This document shows, piece by piece, positions 1-9,600 of a stretch of 64,000 bases of DNA; the first letter of the stretch is position 1; every line of letters begins with the position of its first letter. Both the position numbers and the translations under genes were made by a program. Source of the stretch: Burkholderia sp. Ax-1724 (lineage in GTDB: Bacteria > Pseudomonadota > Gammaproteobacteria > Burkholderiales > Burkholderiaceae). The stretch spans positions 1 to 64,000 of the forward strand of contig NZ_VWWL01000002.1 of assembly GCF_011752995.1 (NCBI RefSeq). The letters are read 5' to 3'. The notes under the pieces are model-generated. The model saw only the letters and a program-made list of their open reading frames with translations, was not told the DNA's origin and did not search any database.

Positions 1-338
1 CGGCGCTTCTCGATTTCGGCGAGGCGGTGATTGAGCGCCTCGATCAGCAGCGCGCGGCGCTTCGGGTTGTCGAGCAGATCGTCCTGCAGATACGGATTGC
101 GGCGCACGACCCAGATGTCGCCGAGCAACGCATGCAGAATTCGCAAAGACTGCCCTAGTCCCGGTTCGATGCGCAAGCGAACGAGTGCGTCCCACACGGC
201 CTCACTCAGGAGGCGAATCACGATCTCACGATCAGAAAAAGACGTGTAGTTGTACGGGATGTCTCGATACCTTGCTTTCGCGTCGACGGGCATTCTCGTG
301 TCAGCGCACAGGCGCGCCGCGGGCACATGGACATTCAT
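1..338 (-). CDS. DUF3683 / FAD-linked oxidase family protein, N-terminal fragment (runs off the left edge)
   Basis: Reading leftward from an ATG at 338, about 112 codons stay open to the window edge. The translation contains [17 protein letters not shown], then [15 protein letters not shown] and [15 protein letters not shown]. These are hallmarks, recalled from the family, of the N-terminus of large DUF3683/FAD-linked oxidase (D-lactate dehydrogenase-like) proteins of Burkholderiaceae, which exceed 1,200 residues. The FAD-binding, oxidase and Fe-S regions lie outside the window, so activity cannot be judged. The ATG gives [10 protein letters not shown] before the conserved block; an internal ATG (MPVDAK) is an alternative start. 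No strong ribosome site is seen. The gene has no visible functional link to the biosynthetic locus and probably marks conserved chromosome. Confidence 0.8.
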   Translation of the reverse strand, partial: MNVHVPAARLCADTRMPVDAKARYRDIPYNYTSFSDREIVIRLLSEAVWDALVRLRIEPGLGQSLRILHALLGDIWVVRRNPYLQDDLLDNPKRRALLIEALNHRLAEIEKR

Positions 339-421
339 CGGGTTGAGCCAATATAGGTTTCCGGGTGCGCATGGCCTGTTCTTTTTGCCGGGTTCAATCG
401 ACGCAAGCGCATTGATTCGGA

Positions 422-676
422 TTACGCAAGAAAGGTGGTACGAATCAGATCCAGCGCAGTCTTGAGCATCATCAGTGTCGCGCCCCCGATGAACGGCGGC
501 GCGATGATCGCCGTAGCCCCCAGGAACAGGCGGCCCGCGATTGGCAGATCGGGTTTCTTCCAGGCGATGTACACGCCAGCGGGCGGAAGAAACAGGATCG
601 AGAGTACATAGCTGCGATAGGTAAAACCGTGCTTCGCAACGAACGCCTTGATCTTGTCCTTGAACGACATTGCCAT
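422..676 (-). CDS. small membrane protein, 84 aa, function unknown
   Basis: The product starts [17 protein letters not shown], a basic amphipathic N-terminus. Two hydrophobic stretches follow, at about residues 23-38 ([17 protein letters not shown]) and 46-76 ([19 protein letters not shown]), so it is probably an inner-membrane protein with two segments. It lies 7 bp downstream of the LuxR-type regulator gene on the same strand and is probably co-transcribed with it. Coding bias matches its neighbours. I recognise no family and assign no function. Possible roles are an accessory to the regulator or a self-protection protein for the adjacent biosynthetic locus, but nothing in the sequence proves either. 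Confidence 0.6.
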   Translation of the reverse strand: MAMSFKDKIKAFVAKHGFTYRSYVLSILFLPPAGVYIAWKKPDLPIAGRLFLGATAIIAPPFIGGATLMMLKTALDLIRTTFLA

Positions 677-683
677 GCCCCTT

Positions 684-1493
684 TCAGATCAGACCGAGAC
701 GGCTGACTTTTGCAACCGCCTGAGCCCGGTTCGAGACTTTCAGCTTTTCATAGACATTGGTCAGGTGGAACTTCACGGTCCGCTCCGAGACACACAGAAT
801 CTTGCCGATCTCCCAGGCGGTTTTCCCTTCGATGACCCACTTGATGACGTCCCGCTCTTTCCTGGTCAACCGGATGCCGCTCAGATCGAGCGAAGGATTG
901 GCGACCGTTTCGCCGAGGTTGAAACCGGCATCGGACTGATCCACTTCCATGATTTTCATCGCCAGAGTTGCATGCAGATGCATCGCGATGAAGCTGACCA
1001 GTAACGCGAGATGCACCGTGACATCCGCGCATTCGAGCTGCAGCACCGTGCCGACATCTTCCGCGCTCGACACGCTGGAACGCACGCAGGCCGCGACGCC
1101 CTCGCCGCCGCGCATATGGGACGCGACGTCATCGGTAATATGACCGAGTTCGTTGAATTCGCCACGGCAATCCTGCCATTGAAAAGCATGGTCGAGCGGA
1201 TTCGATATCGTGAAACAGTTCAGGTATTGCTCAAGATCGACAGCGGGGCCGCACAATGTACGGCCAGGAGAGCAATCTGCCTGATCAGTGCGCACGCCAT
1301 ATCGATATACCAGGCCATGCGAAATCGCCGTACTCTTGCGCTCATGCAAGATCACGCATCGGTCGAATTCAACCACCTCCCTGACTTTCTCCGTAAATCG
1401 GTCGAGCTGATCGGCCAGATCCGTCGGTCGAAGGATTTCGCTAATGATGCATGAAAGTGTTTTCAATTGATCGGTGCATTGAAGGCAAATCAA
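684..1493 (-). CDS. LuxR-family transcriptional regulator
   Basis: A 269-residue protein with a C-terminal GerE/LuxR helix-turn-helix (about residues 208-268: LTRKERDVIKWVIEGKTA, SERTVKFHLTNVYEKL, SNRAQAVAKV). The N-terminal 200 residues have the length of an autoinducer-binding domain. I could not place the usual invariant acyl-homoserine-lactone residues (the paired W/Y, the DP and the later W and G), so ligand binding is open. The start is a TTG at 1493 with a strong GGAGG site 7 bases upstream. It is followed closely by a small membrane protein gene. Lying just beyond the 3' end of the NRPS operon, it is the best candidate regulator of the locus; a lux-box-like palindrome sits between the two biosynthetic operons at 21818-21839. 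Confidence 0.85.
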   Translation of the reverse strand: MICLQCTDQLKTLSCIISEILRPTDLADQLDRFTEKVREVVEFDRCVILHERKSTAISHGLVYRYGVRTDQADCSPGRTLCGPAVDLEQYLNCFTISNPLDHAFQWQDCRGEFNELGHITDDVASHMRGGEGVAACVRSSVSSAEDVGTVLQLECADVTVHLALLVSFIAMHLHATLAMKIMEVDQSDAGFNLGETVANPSLDLSGIRLTRKERDVIKWVIEGKTAWEIGKILCVSERTVKFHLTNVYEKLKVSNRAQAVAKVSRLGLI

Positions 1494-2125
1494 GTCACCA
1501 CCTCCGGAAATTATCGTTCCGCTCCGTGTTTGTCATGATGGACCCATCCCCTCCTGTGCCGCTATCGGCGATCACTGGATCTATCGACTCATTGGAAACA
1601 GCGTCATTCTCTCGCTTTCCGCTACGACGCTGTGCAAGAGGAGGTCTTGCTGGAGACGGCACAGTATCAATCCTTACAATGACAGAACTATGTATATTGG
1701 GTCTTTCACGACGCTTCACCAATTCAGTTTGAATAAAAAAATATATCGATTATTCCACTATATGCTTTATGGATACGGTTTTCCCACTCATGACTGCGAG
1801 AAATACCGAAAAATCGAATGACTGTTCAAAAATCGGAATAGATTTCGCAATGATTACATTGAGACCGGTAATTTCGCGACGTTCATCACACGTGTAGCAC
1901 AAGACAAACGAATATCTTCTTCTTATTTTTTAAATTTATTTGCCGATTCAAATAACGTGCCAGAAATCCCCTATTCAGTATCATGAAACGCGCAACGCCA
2001 TCTCATTACACGTTAAATTTAATGTGCGAACCAGCAACGAATTAAGCACATATTCATATAGCGAAAATCGTTGCGACTTTGGGCCCGGTAATTACCATGC
2101 AACTCCGCCGCACGCGTCACATCGT
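1494..2125. other. AT-rich intergenic region between NRPS operon end and luxR-type gene
   Basis: About 630 bases with no convincing gene. The part from about 1720 to 2050 is clearly AT-richer than its surroundings, with runs of A and T. The bases next to 1494 must carry the promoter of the leftward regulator gene, including its GGAGG ribosome site at about 1501-1505. The bases next to 2125 form the 3' flank of the NRPS gene. No clear intrinsic terminator was seen. Low GC at the edge of a large biosynthetic locus is compatible with an acquisition boundary, but no repeat or integrase is present. Confidence 0.5.
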
Positions 2126-5100
2126 TCAGACACTGGTGGTCAGATTGCGTGGCGATGCGCTACCGCCCGGTGGCAATTGCCGCTCGTTACCGGCAGGACG
2201 GGCCAAATAGCCGGTCGCGTAAAAGTAGTCGAAATAGACGCGCAACCAGTCGTTGGTCGGCCTGATTCCCTCACTGAGTACATCGCCCGCGAGTTGCCGC
2301 AAATGAGCGATTGCGATAGGAAGCTGGCGCCCCACGGATGGATCGGCGACCGGATTCAACTTCCTGAGAACCGGAATCAGCATCGTCAACGGATGAGTCT
2401 GATCGCGCCGTACGTGAGCGGTCAATGCCTCAAGCCAGGATTCGTAATCCATACGTTCGATGGCGAAGCCCTCGCCCTCGATGAAATCGACCAACGCATC
2501 CATCGAATTCCATTGCGGGTTGACGACATGAATGGCCTTGCCATGCACAGCTGGATGCATCGATGTCCTGACGATGAGACGGCTCACGACATCGACAGGC
2601 AGCATGTTGTCGAACCCCGTATCGCGCGGTGCCTTGCCGAACAACACGATGCCCTTGATGAGACGGCAGAACAGGTCATCCACATTCATCCGGCCGGAAC
2701 GTGAATGCCCAACGATACGCGATGGTCGATAGACCGAGACAGGTAAGCCCCTTTGTGCGGCAATGGCAAGCATCTGCTCGGCCACCCACTTGCTTTGTTC
2801 ATAGCCACTAGTCAGCCTGTCGTGCAATGGAACCGCCAGGACCTCGGGAATCGTCTCGGCGAAACGGTTCAACGTGCCGACTGTCGACACGTAGTGCACC
2901 GGCTTCGTCTTGTGCAGGCTGGCAAGACGCAGGACGTCCTGGGTTGCCATCACGTTGACCTGTTTAAGTGAACTGTACGGGTAAACGAAATTGACGAGTG
3001 CGCCGTTGTGATAGATCGCGTCGATATCACTCGCCAGATTCGAGAACACCTGATCGGACATGCCGAGGCGCGGCAACGCCAGGTCCCCCGGCACGGCAAC
3101 GATACGCGACGTCCATGATTCGTTCCATATTCCGTGCCCTTTGAGCGCATCGACGATTCTGCGATGTCCCGACGCGGCGTCGGCCGCACGCACGACGCAA
3201 TGCACGTCGGCCTGTGTGTCTTGTAGCAGTTCCTCTAGCAGATGAACGCCAAGGAAACCCGTCGCTCCGGTAAGCAGCACTTGCTGATAGGGGCAAGGAC
3301 GATACGTACTCGCGAGCACGATGTCTTCGTCCAACCTGGCGTCCGCAGACAGATCGATTCCTGCTCGCCCGGTTTCCCCGCCTCCGTTCAGAATCACCGC
3401 GGCGAGTCCTGCGATGGTGGGTCTGGCCAGTAGTGTTTCCATATCGATCTTGCAGCCCAGCTTTTCCTCGATCTGGTAAAGCATCACCGTCGCTTGCAAC
3501 GAGTCACCGCCAAGATCGAAGTAACTGTCCTCAACGCCAATCCTGTCGCTCTTCAGCAACGCGGACCAGATGTCGAATATCGCGGTTTCGACAGCATTGC
3601 GCGGTGCCTGCTGATCCTTGCTGACAAGCGGCGTGATCTCGCCGCGCAACAGGGACAGACGATCAAGCCCGCCCTCGCTGCGAGGCAATCTGTCGAGTTC
3701 GACGAATTCCGCAACACCAAGCCCATACAACTCACTCGCCTCACGTATACGTTCGGCATGGCCGTCAGCCCGCGCGCCGTCGTTCACGCTATAGAAGACG
3801 CTGTACTCCCAATCGCCCATGTCTGAAACACGCTCGACGATGGCCGCCTCCGACACGCCAGCGCGAGCCGCCAGTTCGCTTTCGCGTTTCACCCATTGTC
3901 CGGTCAACGTGTCGAGCGCGGCCTCGGCATTCGGCAGTTCGGTATGGCACGCCGCATCGGTCATCCATGCACGCAGTGCGGTGCGCAGTCGAATGCCATC
4001 GCGTGTCGCAATCCATGCATGGCGGTCCGGCTTGCCGTTGCTCAGCAGCAGATCGGGGACGGTGTCCCCCGCGATCGTCAGCCGACCTTGTGCGTCGATG
4101 GCGGCACGGTGCAACCGGTTGTCGAGCACTTCGACCGTCGCGCCGGCAGCAGGCACACCGGCATCGGTCGACCACCGATACCCCGAGTCGTCCTCTGCGT
4201 GTGCTATCAACGTCGAATGAACCAGCGAGTGTGCGGGCCAGCGTAGTTCGCGCATCAGCCGTGCCTTCGGTGCCAGTGCCTGAAGACGATGCGCATCGCG
4301 CCGCGTAAGCCCACATGCATCGACGATCCAGTAATCGGACTCGATCGTGCCCGCCGGGAGCACTGCAGCCGCCCGGCCAATGGATCGCGTATGCGTCGCG
4401 CTCAACGCGACGCTGTGCCAATGCCTGCCCGACGATGCCAGCGTTCCGATGAACGCCTCTTCTCTCGCGCATGTGACGTAATGCAGCGAGAGGCCCGCGC
4501 ACAGGCCAGCCAGCCCTGTCCAGATCGTCGAATGGGCGAGTGGGGAATCGCACAATGCCATGTCGAACGCGGCTTGCACGGGATACGTCCGCTCAAACGA
4601 TTGCGCTGCGCGGAACAACTGCGACTGGCGGTAGCGCGTCAGCCTCCATGCACCCGTATCGATCCTGACGAGCAACGCGCAGGCGCCGCACGCCGGGTTG
4701 GCTGTGGCAGGCCCAGACAGGACGTCGGGTTGATCCCGGCGATGGCCGAACGCAGGATCACGCTCATCGAACACGTTGCACTGCATGCCCTGGATTGACT
4801 CGGATCGCACGGTACTCACGCAGCCACGCACCGGTTCCGGCCCCCACGCAGATTCCGCCGCCGACACCAGCGCATCGACATCCGATTCCTGATCGGGAAC
4901 GATGCATTCGATTCCATAGGCAAGACCCGATAACAGCATCACCAGACCCGCCACCGGCTCATTGCTCCGGATCAGAACGCGGTCGCCGGGAAGATAACCG
5001 AGCCCCTGCCATTGCCACATCGCGCGCACGATCCGCGAGCGCAGTGCCGCGTAACTCAGACTGGCCGACAGAGTCAATGTCGAACTGCGTGTGCACCTGA

Positions 5101-6547
5101 TTGCCGATGCGGAAAAGGCCAGCCGGTCGGGCGTGCTGTCGGCGTGCCGCATCACCATGGCGAGCAGCGTTTCCGCGCCAGCGGGCATCTCCGCTGCCGG
5201 ATCACGCCGCGGCGCGGTTTGCAGATGCAGATCGCCAACACGTTGATGCCTGGCCAGTACCATCGTTTCGAGGAGAGAGCGATACTGATCGGCCATCCGT
5301 GCGATCGCGGGGCCGTCGAAGCGCGCGGTATCGTAGGTCAGCTGGAACGTCAGCGGCTCTTGCGGCAACACGATCAGCGCGAGCGGATAGCTGGTTTCCT
5401 CGACCGCGCGCAGGTCCTCGACAGCCAGCCCGCAAGCGGCGACCATCGCCCTGAAAGCATCCTGACCGGGATAGTTCTCGAAGACATACAATGATTCGAA
5501 CAGCGCGCGCCGCTCAGTGAGTTCGCTACATTGCAGCACGTCGGTCAGCGACCCATACGCATAGCGCTCGGCACGTTGCGTATCGGACTGGATTCGCCGA
5601 AGCCACTCCATCGTATCGAGTTCATCATCGAGCCGCACCCGCACGGGCAACGTGTTGATGAACAGACCGGCAGTTTTTTCCACGCCGTCTATCTCGGTCG
5701 AACGGCCCGACATCACCATGCCGTAGACGACATCATCGCTATCGCCATAAAGTCCCAGTAGAGCCGACCATGTGCCCTGGCACAGCGTGTTCAAGGTCAG
5801 ACGGTTGGCGCGGCACAGCTTCGTCGCGACCGATGTCCAGTCGGCCGGCATCGCCGAAGTGATGCTTGCAAGGCGTCGCCTGCCGTCGTTTGCGGGCGCT
5901 ATACGGGGCGCCATCGACGCCGCAAAACGCAACGGCGCGCGAAACCCCTTCAACGTCTCCTTCCAGTATTCGCGCGCCTGCGCCGCGTCCTGCCCGCGAT
6001 GCCACGCCACGTAGTGCCGGAAGTCCGTCGACAAAGCGGGCAGTATGGTGTTCGGTTGCGCGTAAAACTGGAAGACTTCGTCGAGAAGAATCGGCATGGA
6101 CCAGCCATCGAGAATCGCATGATGGTAGGTCCACAGAAAGCGAAACCCGTCGTGTCCCTGCGTCACGACAGTAAGCCGCATCAGCGGCGCCACGCTCCAG
6201 TCGAATCCCCTTCTTCGATCTTCCGCCAGCAGCGTGTCGAAACATCGTTGCTGCTCTTCAGGATTCCGGCCGCTCCAGTTCAGTGTCTCGAACGGCAACA
6301 TCACGGTCCTTCTCACGACCTGCATGGGCTTTTCTTCGTTCAGTCGAATGAATAGCGTCTTCAGGACATCGTGACGATGAGTGACGGTCTCCCATGCGTG
6401 CCTGAAGCGCTCAATGTCGAGCGGGCCCTTGAGTACGCACGAGAACTGCTCGACATACACGCCCGATTCGGGATCGAGCCGCGAATGGTGCAGCATGCCG
6501 CGTTGCAGCGGCGTGAGGTAATAAATTGTATCGACGTTTTTGCTCAT
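2126..6547 (-). CDS. NRPS module C-A°-PCP-R (degenerate adenylation region, terminal thioester reductase)
   Basis: A 1,473-residue terminal NRPS. Condensation domain about 8-430, with active motif HHAILDGWS (residues 142-150); the LTPLQRGML start and DGWS resemble DCL-type domains that accept a D-residue from an upstream E domain. Residues about 450-980 occupy the place of an adenylation domain, but the phosphate-binding loop (SGSTGxPKG), the YGPTE-like motif, the TGD motif and the GRxDxQVK motif are all missing, so it is very unlikely to activate an amino acid. PCP with GGDSL (Ser about 1013). A C-terminal NAD(P)H thioester reductase (about 1085-1450) has GATGFLG and the catalytic Tyr/Lys in YEQSK. 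It should release an aldehyde or, after two reductions, an alcohol. Last gene of the leftward operon, 87 bases after the previous one. The N-terminus (SKNVDTIYYLTPLQ) resembles a COM-acceptor. Confidence 0.93.
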   Translation of the reverse strand: MSKNVDTIYYLTPLQRGMLHHSRLDPESGVYVEQFSCVLKGPLDIERFRHAWETVTHRHDVLKTLFIRLNEEKPMQVVRRTVMLPFETLNWSGRNPEEQQRCFDTLLAEDRRRGFDWSVAPLMRLTVVTQGHDGFRFLWTYHHAILDGWSMPILLDEVFQFYAQPNTILPALSTDFRHYVAWHRGQDAAQAREYWKETLKGFRAPLRFAASMAPRIAPANDGRRRLASITSAMPADWTSVATKLCRANRLTLNTLCQGTWSALLGLYGDSDDVVYGMVMSGRSTEIDGVEKTAGLFINTLPVRVRLDDELDTMEWLRRIQSDTQRAERYAYGSLTDVLQCSELTERRALFESLYVFENYPGQDAFRAMVAACGLAVEDLRAVEETSYPLALIVLPQEPLTFQLTYDTARFDGPAIARMADQYRSLLETMVLARHQRVGDLHLQTAPRRDPAAEMPAGAETLLAMVMRHADSTPDRLAFSASAIRCTRSSTLTLSASLSYAALRSRIVRAMWQWQGLGYLPGDRVLIRSNEPVAGLVMLLSGLAYGIECIVPDQESDVDALVSAAESAWGPEPVRGCVSTVRSESIQGMQCNVFDERDPAFGHRRDQPDVLSGPATANPACGACALLVRIDTGAWRLTRYRQSQLFRAAQSFERTYPVQAAFDMALCDSPLAHSTIWTGLAGLCAGLSLHYVTCAREEAFIGTLASSGRHWHSVALSATHTRSIGRAAAVLPAGTIESDYWIVDACGLTRRDAHRLQALAPKARLMRELRWPAHSLVHSTLIAHAEDDSGYRWSTDAGVPAAGATVEVLDNRLHRAAIDAQGRLTIAGDTVPDLLLSNGKPDRHAWIATRDGIRLRTALRAWMTDAACHTELPNAEAALDTLTGQWVKRESELAARAGVSEAAIVERVSDMGDWEYSVFYSVNDGARADGHAERIREASELYGLGVAEFVELDRLPRSEGGLDRLSLLRGEITPLVSKDQQAPRNAVETAIFDIWSALLKSDRIGVEDSYFDLGGDSLQATVMLYQIEEKLGCKIDMETLLARPTIAGLAAVILNGGGETGRAGIDLSADARLDEDIVLASTYRPCPYQQVLLTGATGFLGVHLLEELLQDTQADVHCVVRAADAASGHRRIVDALKGHGIWNESWTSRIVAVPGDLALPRLGMSDQVFSNLASDIDAIYHNGALVNFVYPYSSLKQVNVMATQDVLRLASLHKTKPVHYVSTVGTLNRFAETIPEVLAVPLHDRLTSGYEQSKWVAEQMLAIAAQRGLPVSVYRPSRIVGHSRSGRMNVDDLFCRLIKGIVLFGKAPRDTGFDNMLPVDVVSRLIVRTSMHPAVHGKAIHVVNPQWNSMDALVDFIEGEGFAIERMDYESWLEALTAHVRRDQTHPLTMLIPVLRKLNPVADPSVGRQLPIAIAHLRQLAGDVLSEGIRPTNDWLRVYFDYFYATGYLARPAGNERQLPPGGSASPRNLTTSV

Positions 6548-6634
6548 CGTGGATTCCTGCGTTCGGCATGCTTTCCCATGCCGCGCGCCGGGACGTTTGG
6601 CAACGGTGACCGGGATGAATCGCCGCCCTTCCTG

Positions 6635-9600
6635 TTAGCGCTCGAGCGCTTCGATCTCGTCCAGCAGTTCGTCCAGCCCGTCCTGGTTCACATCGAGCTG
6701 CGGCACATCGGACGGCGTCAGCCCGCCTGCACCTTCGGTACAGCAATGTCGAATCAGCATGGTCAATGCATCGCTAACCCTGCACATCAGGCAGCCGATG
6801 CTCTCGTCGATGCCGGGTGCGCCGTGAAAGCCGGATTCGATCGTGAGCCGGCCATCAGCGATATAGGCGGTCACGTCGAGCAGATGCGTACGGCGTTGCC
6901 GCGCGCTTCGGATGCCAGGCGCCGGCTTGAGCACTTCGCCATAAAATGCCGACGATCCGGCGATCTGATCCAGTTGACCAAGATAGGTGAACAGTATCGG
7001 TGAGTTCGGCAACGAAGCCAGCAATGCCTCGTCCGTACCCTGAGACTCGGACCGCGGGGCTTCGAGATAGCGCAGCGCCCCAAAGCTCGCGCCTTTGCGT
7101 GGAATCTGCCGCAGCCGCTCCTTGACGTGCTTGATGAGGCGGCCGGGATCGTCATATGGCGTCGCCTCGATGAACACCGGATAGATCGATGTGAACCAGC
7201 CGATGCTGCGGCTCAGATCGACGACATCGGCCAATGCGTCGCGCCCGTGTCCTTCCAGATCGACGAGCAGCGCATCGCTGCCGCTCCACGAACGAAAGCC
7301 CGCGTGCAAGGCGGCGATCAGCAGATCGTTGGCATCCGTACCATAGGCCTGATGGGCGGTCGTGCGGAACGCTTCCGTCAGTTCAGCGTCGAGCGTGGCG
7401 GTACAGCCTCCCGACGGCTCGTTATACGTGTGATGCACGATAGGCGCGAGACCATGACGCATCAGCGTGACTCTGGCGGGTCCCGCCAGCGCGCCGCGCA
7501 CATGAGTCACGAAGCGCTGCCAGTACTGGCGATCGCTGTCCAGCACGGCACCTTTGACGAGCGCGTCCCACTGCTCGACCCACGCTTTGGTCGAACTCGT
7601 CTTCAAAGGCAGTTTCACCGCCGACTGCGCGCGCAACTGCAGGTAAATATCGCCGATATCCTGCAGCAGGATATTCCACGACACGCCGTCGATGGCGAGA
7701 TGGTGTACGACGATCAGAAGGCGGCTCGCCGTCAGCGTTGCACTCTCGAGCCAGCGCACGCTCAACAGTCGGCCGCGTTCGATGTCGAGTCCCGCCTGGG
7801 CGTCGGCGATCGCCTGACTCCAGATTTCCGCACAGGGCTCGCCCTCGTTCGTCGTACACGACACGATGGCCCAATCGGGCGAGTGCGCAGGGTCATCGTC
7901 GGGGACGAACACCTGACGCCAGCCGCCTTCGCGCTCTTCGAAACGCGAGCGCAGCACGTCATGATGACGCACTACGAGCCGCAGCGCCTCCTGCATGATG
8001 GTAGGGTCCGGCGCCTCGCGCAGAGAGAGGAGCAGCGCCTGATTGAAATGTGACCGGTCCACGTCAACCTTGTCGAAGAACCATTGCGACGCGGGCCCCG
8101 GCATGACCTCACCCGTAACGCTCCCTTGCTCCGCCAGGATGCCGGGCACGGCGCTCACCACCCTCGCAAGACCGGCGATCGTCGTCTGCTCGAAGATATC
8201 CTTCGGCTTCAGATACATCCCTTCGAGCGACGCCTTCGAGACGATCACGGCCGCCAGAATCGAATCGCCGCCGAGCACGAAGAAGTCGTCGTCGATACTC
8301 ACCGACGACTTGCCGAGTACTTCACACCAGATCGCCGCGAGTTTGCGTTCGATGTCGGTAGCCGCGGCGCGGTTCGCCGTAAGCGTGCGCTGCGGCGGTG
8401 GCAGCCGGCTGACATCGAGTGCGCCGTCGCGATCGAGGGGTAGCGCCTCCAGCATCACGAACGCTTCGGGATGAGTGTAGTCGGGCAGCCCCCTCTTCAA
8501 GCTGCCGCGCAGCGCACTTTCAAGCTCACCACGCACGTCATCGTCGATGGGCACCACATACGCCGTGAGCATGATCGCGTCGTCCGACTCGACCACGTGA
8601 CAGACTGCTTCGCGCACTCCCTGCTGCGATGCGATGAAGCGCTCGACATCTCCGATGGCGAATGGCGCCAGCCGGTGCGTGACTACACGCCCGGACGGGT
8701 CGGCGCATACCATGTGTCCAGCGCGCCACGTGACCGTCAAGGACGTCGGGACGATGCCGGTATGCGCCAGCAGGTGTGAGAGATCGTCGTCTGTCGCGAC
8801 TGAGGACCGCAGCGCGCATACCTCGCGGCTGACCAGACATAGGCGTCCGCGCTGCCGCTCGTCGGCGAGGTCCATGAACGGACCGAGTGCGACCGGCACA
8901 TGAAAGGCGCCTTGTAACGACGCCAGTTGCCATTCGTCGCGAACCGGGGCGAACGCGACGGGTCCCTTCCAGGCGTCGCAATCGCACACCGGCGCAAAAT
9001 ACCGTGCCTTAGGTGCCGATTGGCACCGAGCCACCCATTCGAGCGTATGTGGATGATTGCCGTACGCGATTAACGCGTTCACACTCGCACGACTGTCGAT
9101 GGTAAGTGACGGCAGCAGGAGCGCCGGAAACGCGAGCGCTGAAATACGGTCGTGTGCGATCAATTCGCTCAATTCCAGACGCGCCCATTCGGCTCGATCA
9201 TCGCTGTCGCCGACAAGCGCGCCGATCGACACGCTTTCGGACACGCGAGCCCACCCACCCCGGCGTACGGCCCCGACCATGATCGATAGCGCGAACTGCA
9301 CGGGCATGCCACGAAGCACCAGTGCGCGGCTTTGTTCGTCCATCTGAAGAAGCTGGCTCATTCCGTCGATGAAAGCGCCGACGCGGGCGGCTTCATACAC
9401 GCCGCGAGCTTCGACACGCGACTGCGGCTTGACTACGTCGAGCTCATACGGATTCCAATCCGACCATCCATCGCTCGCACTGCGGCAGATTGCCTCGAAG
9501 CGCATGTGCAACGCATCGGCATCATGAGGCGACCCATCCGGCAAATGGCACGAGGCCCCTACCTCGAGCACGGCGAGCAAAGCGGCGGCAAGCTCGGCGA

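Noticed and set aside
1940..2704. 254-codon + strand frame at the 3' end of the reductase NRPS
   Set aside because: Mostly antisense to the thioester-reductase domain; no family similarity.
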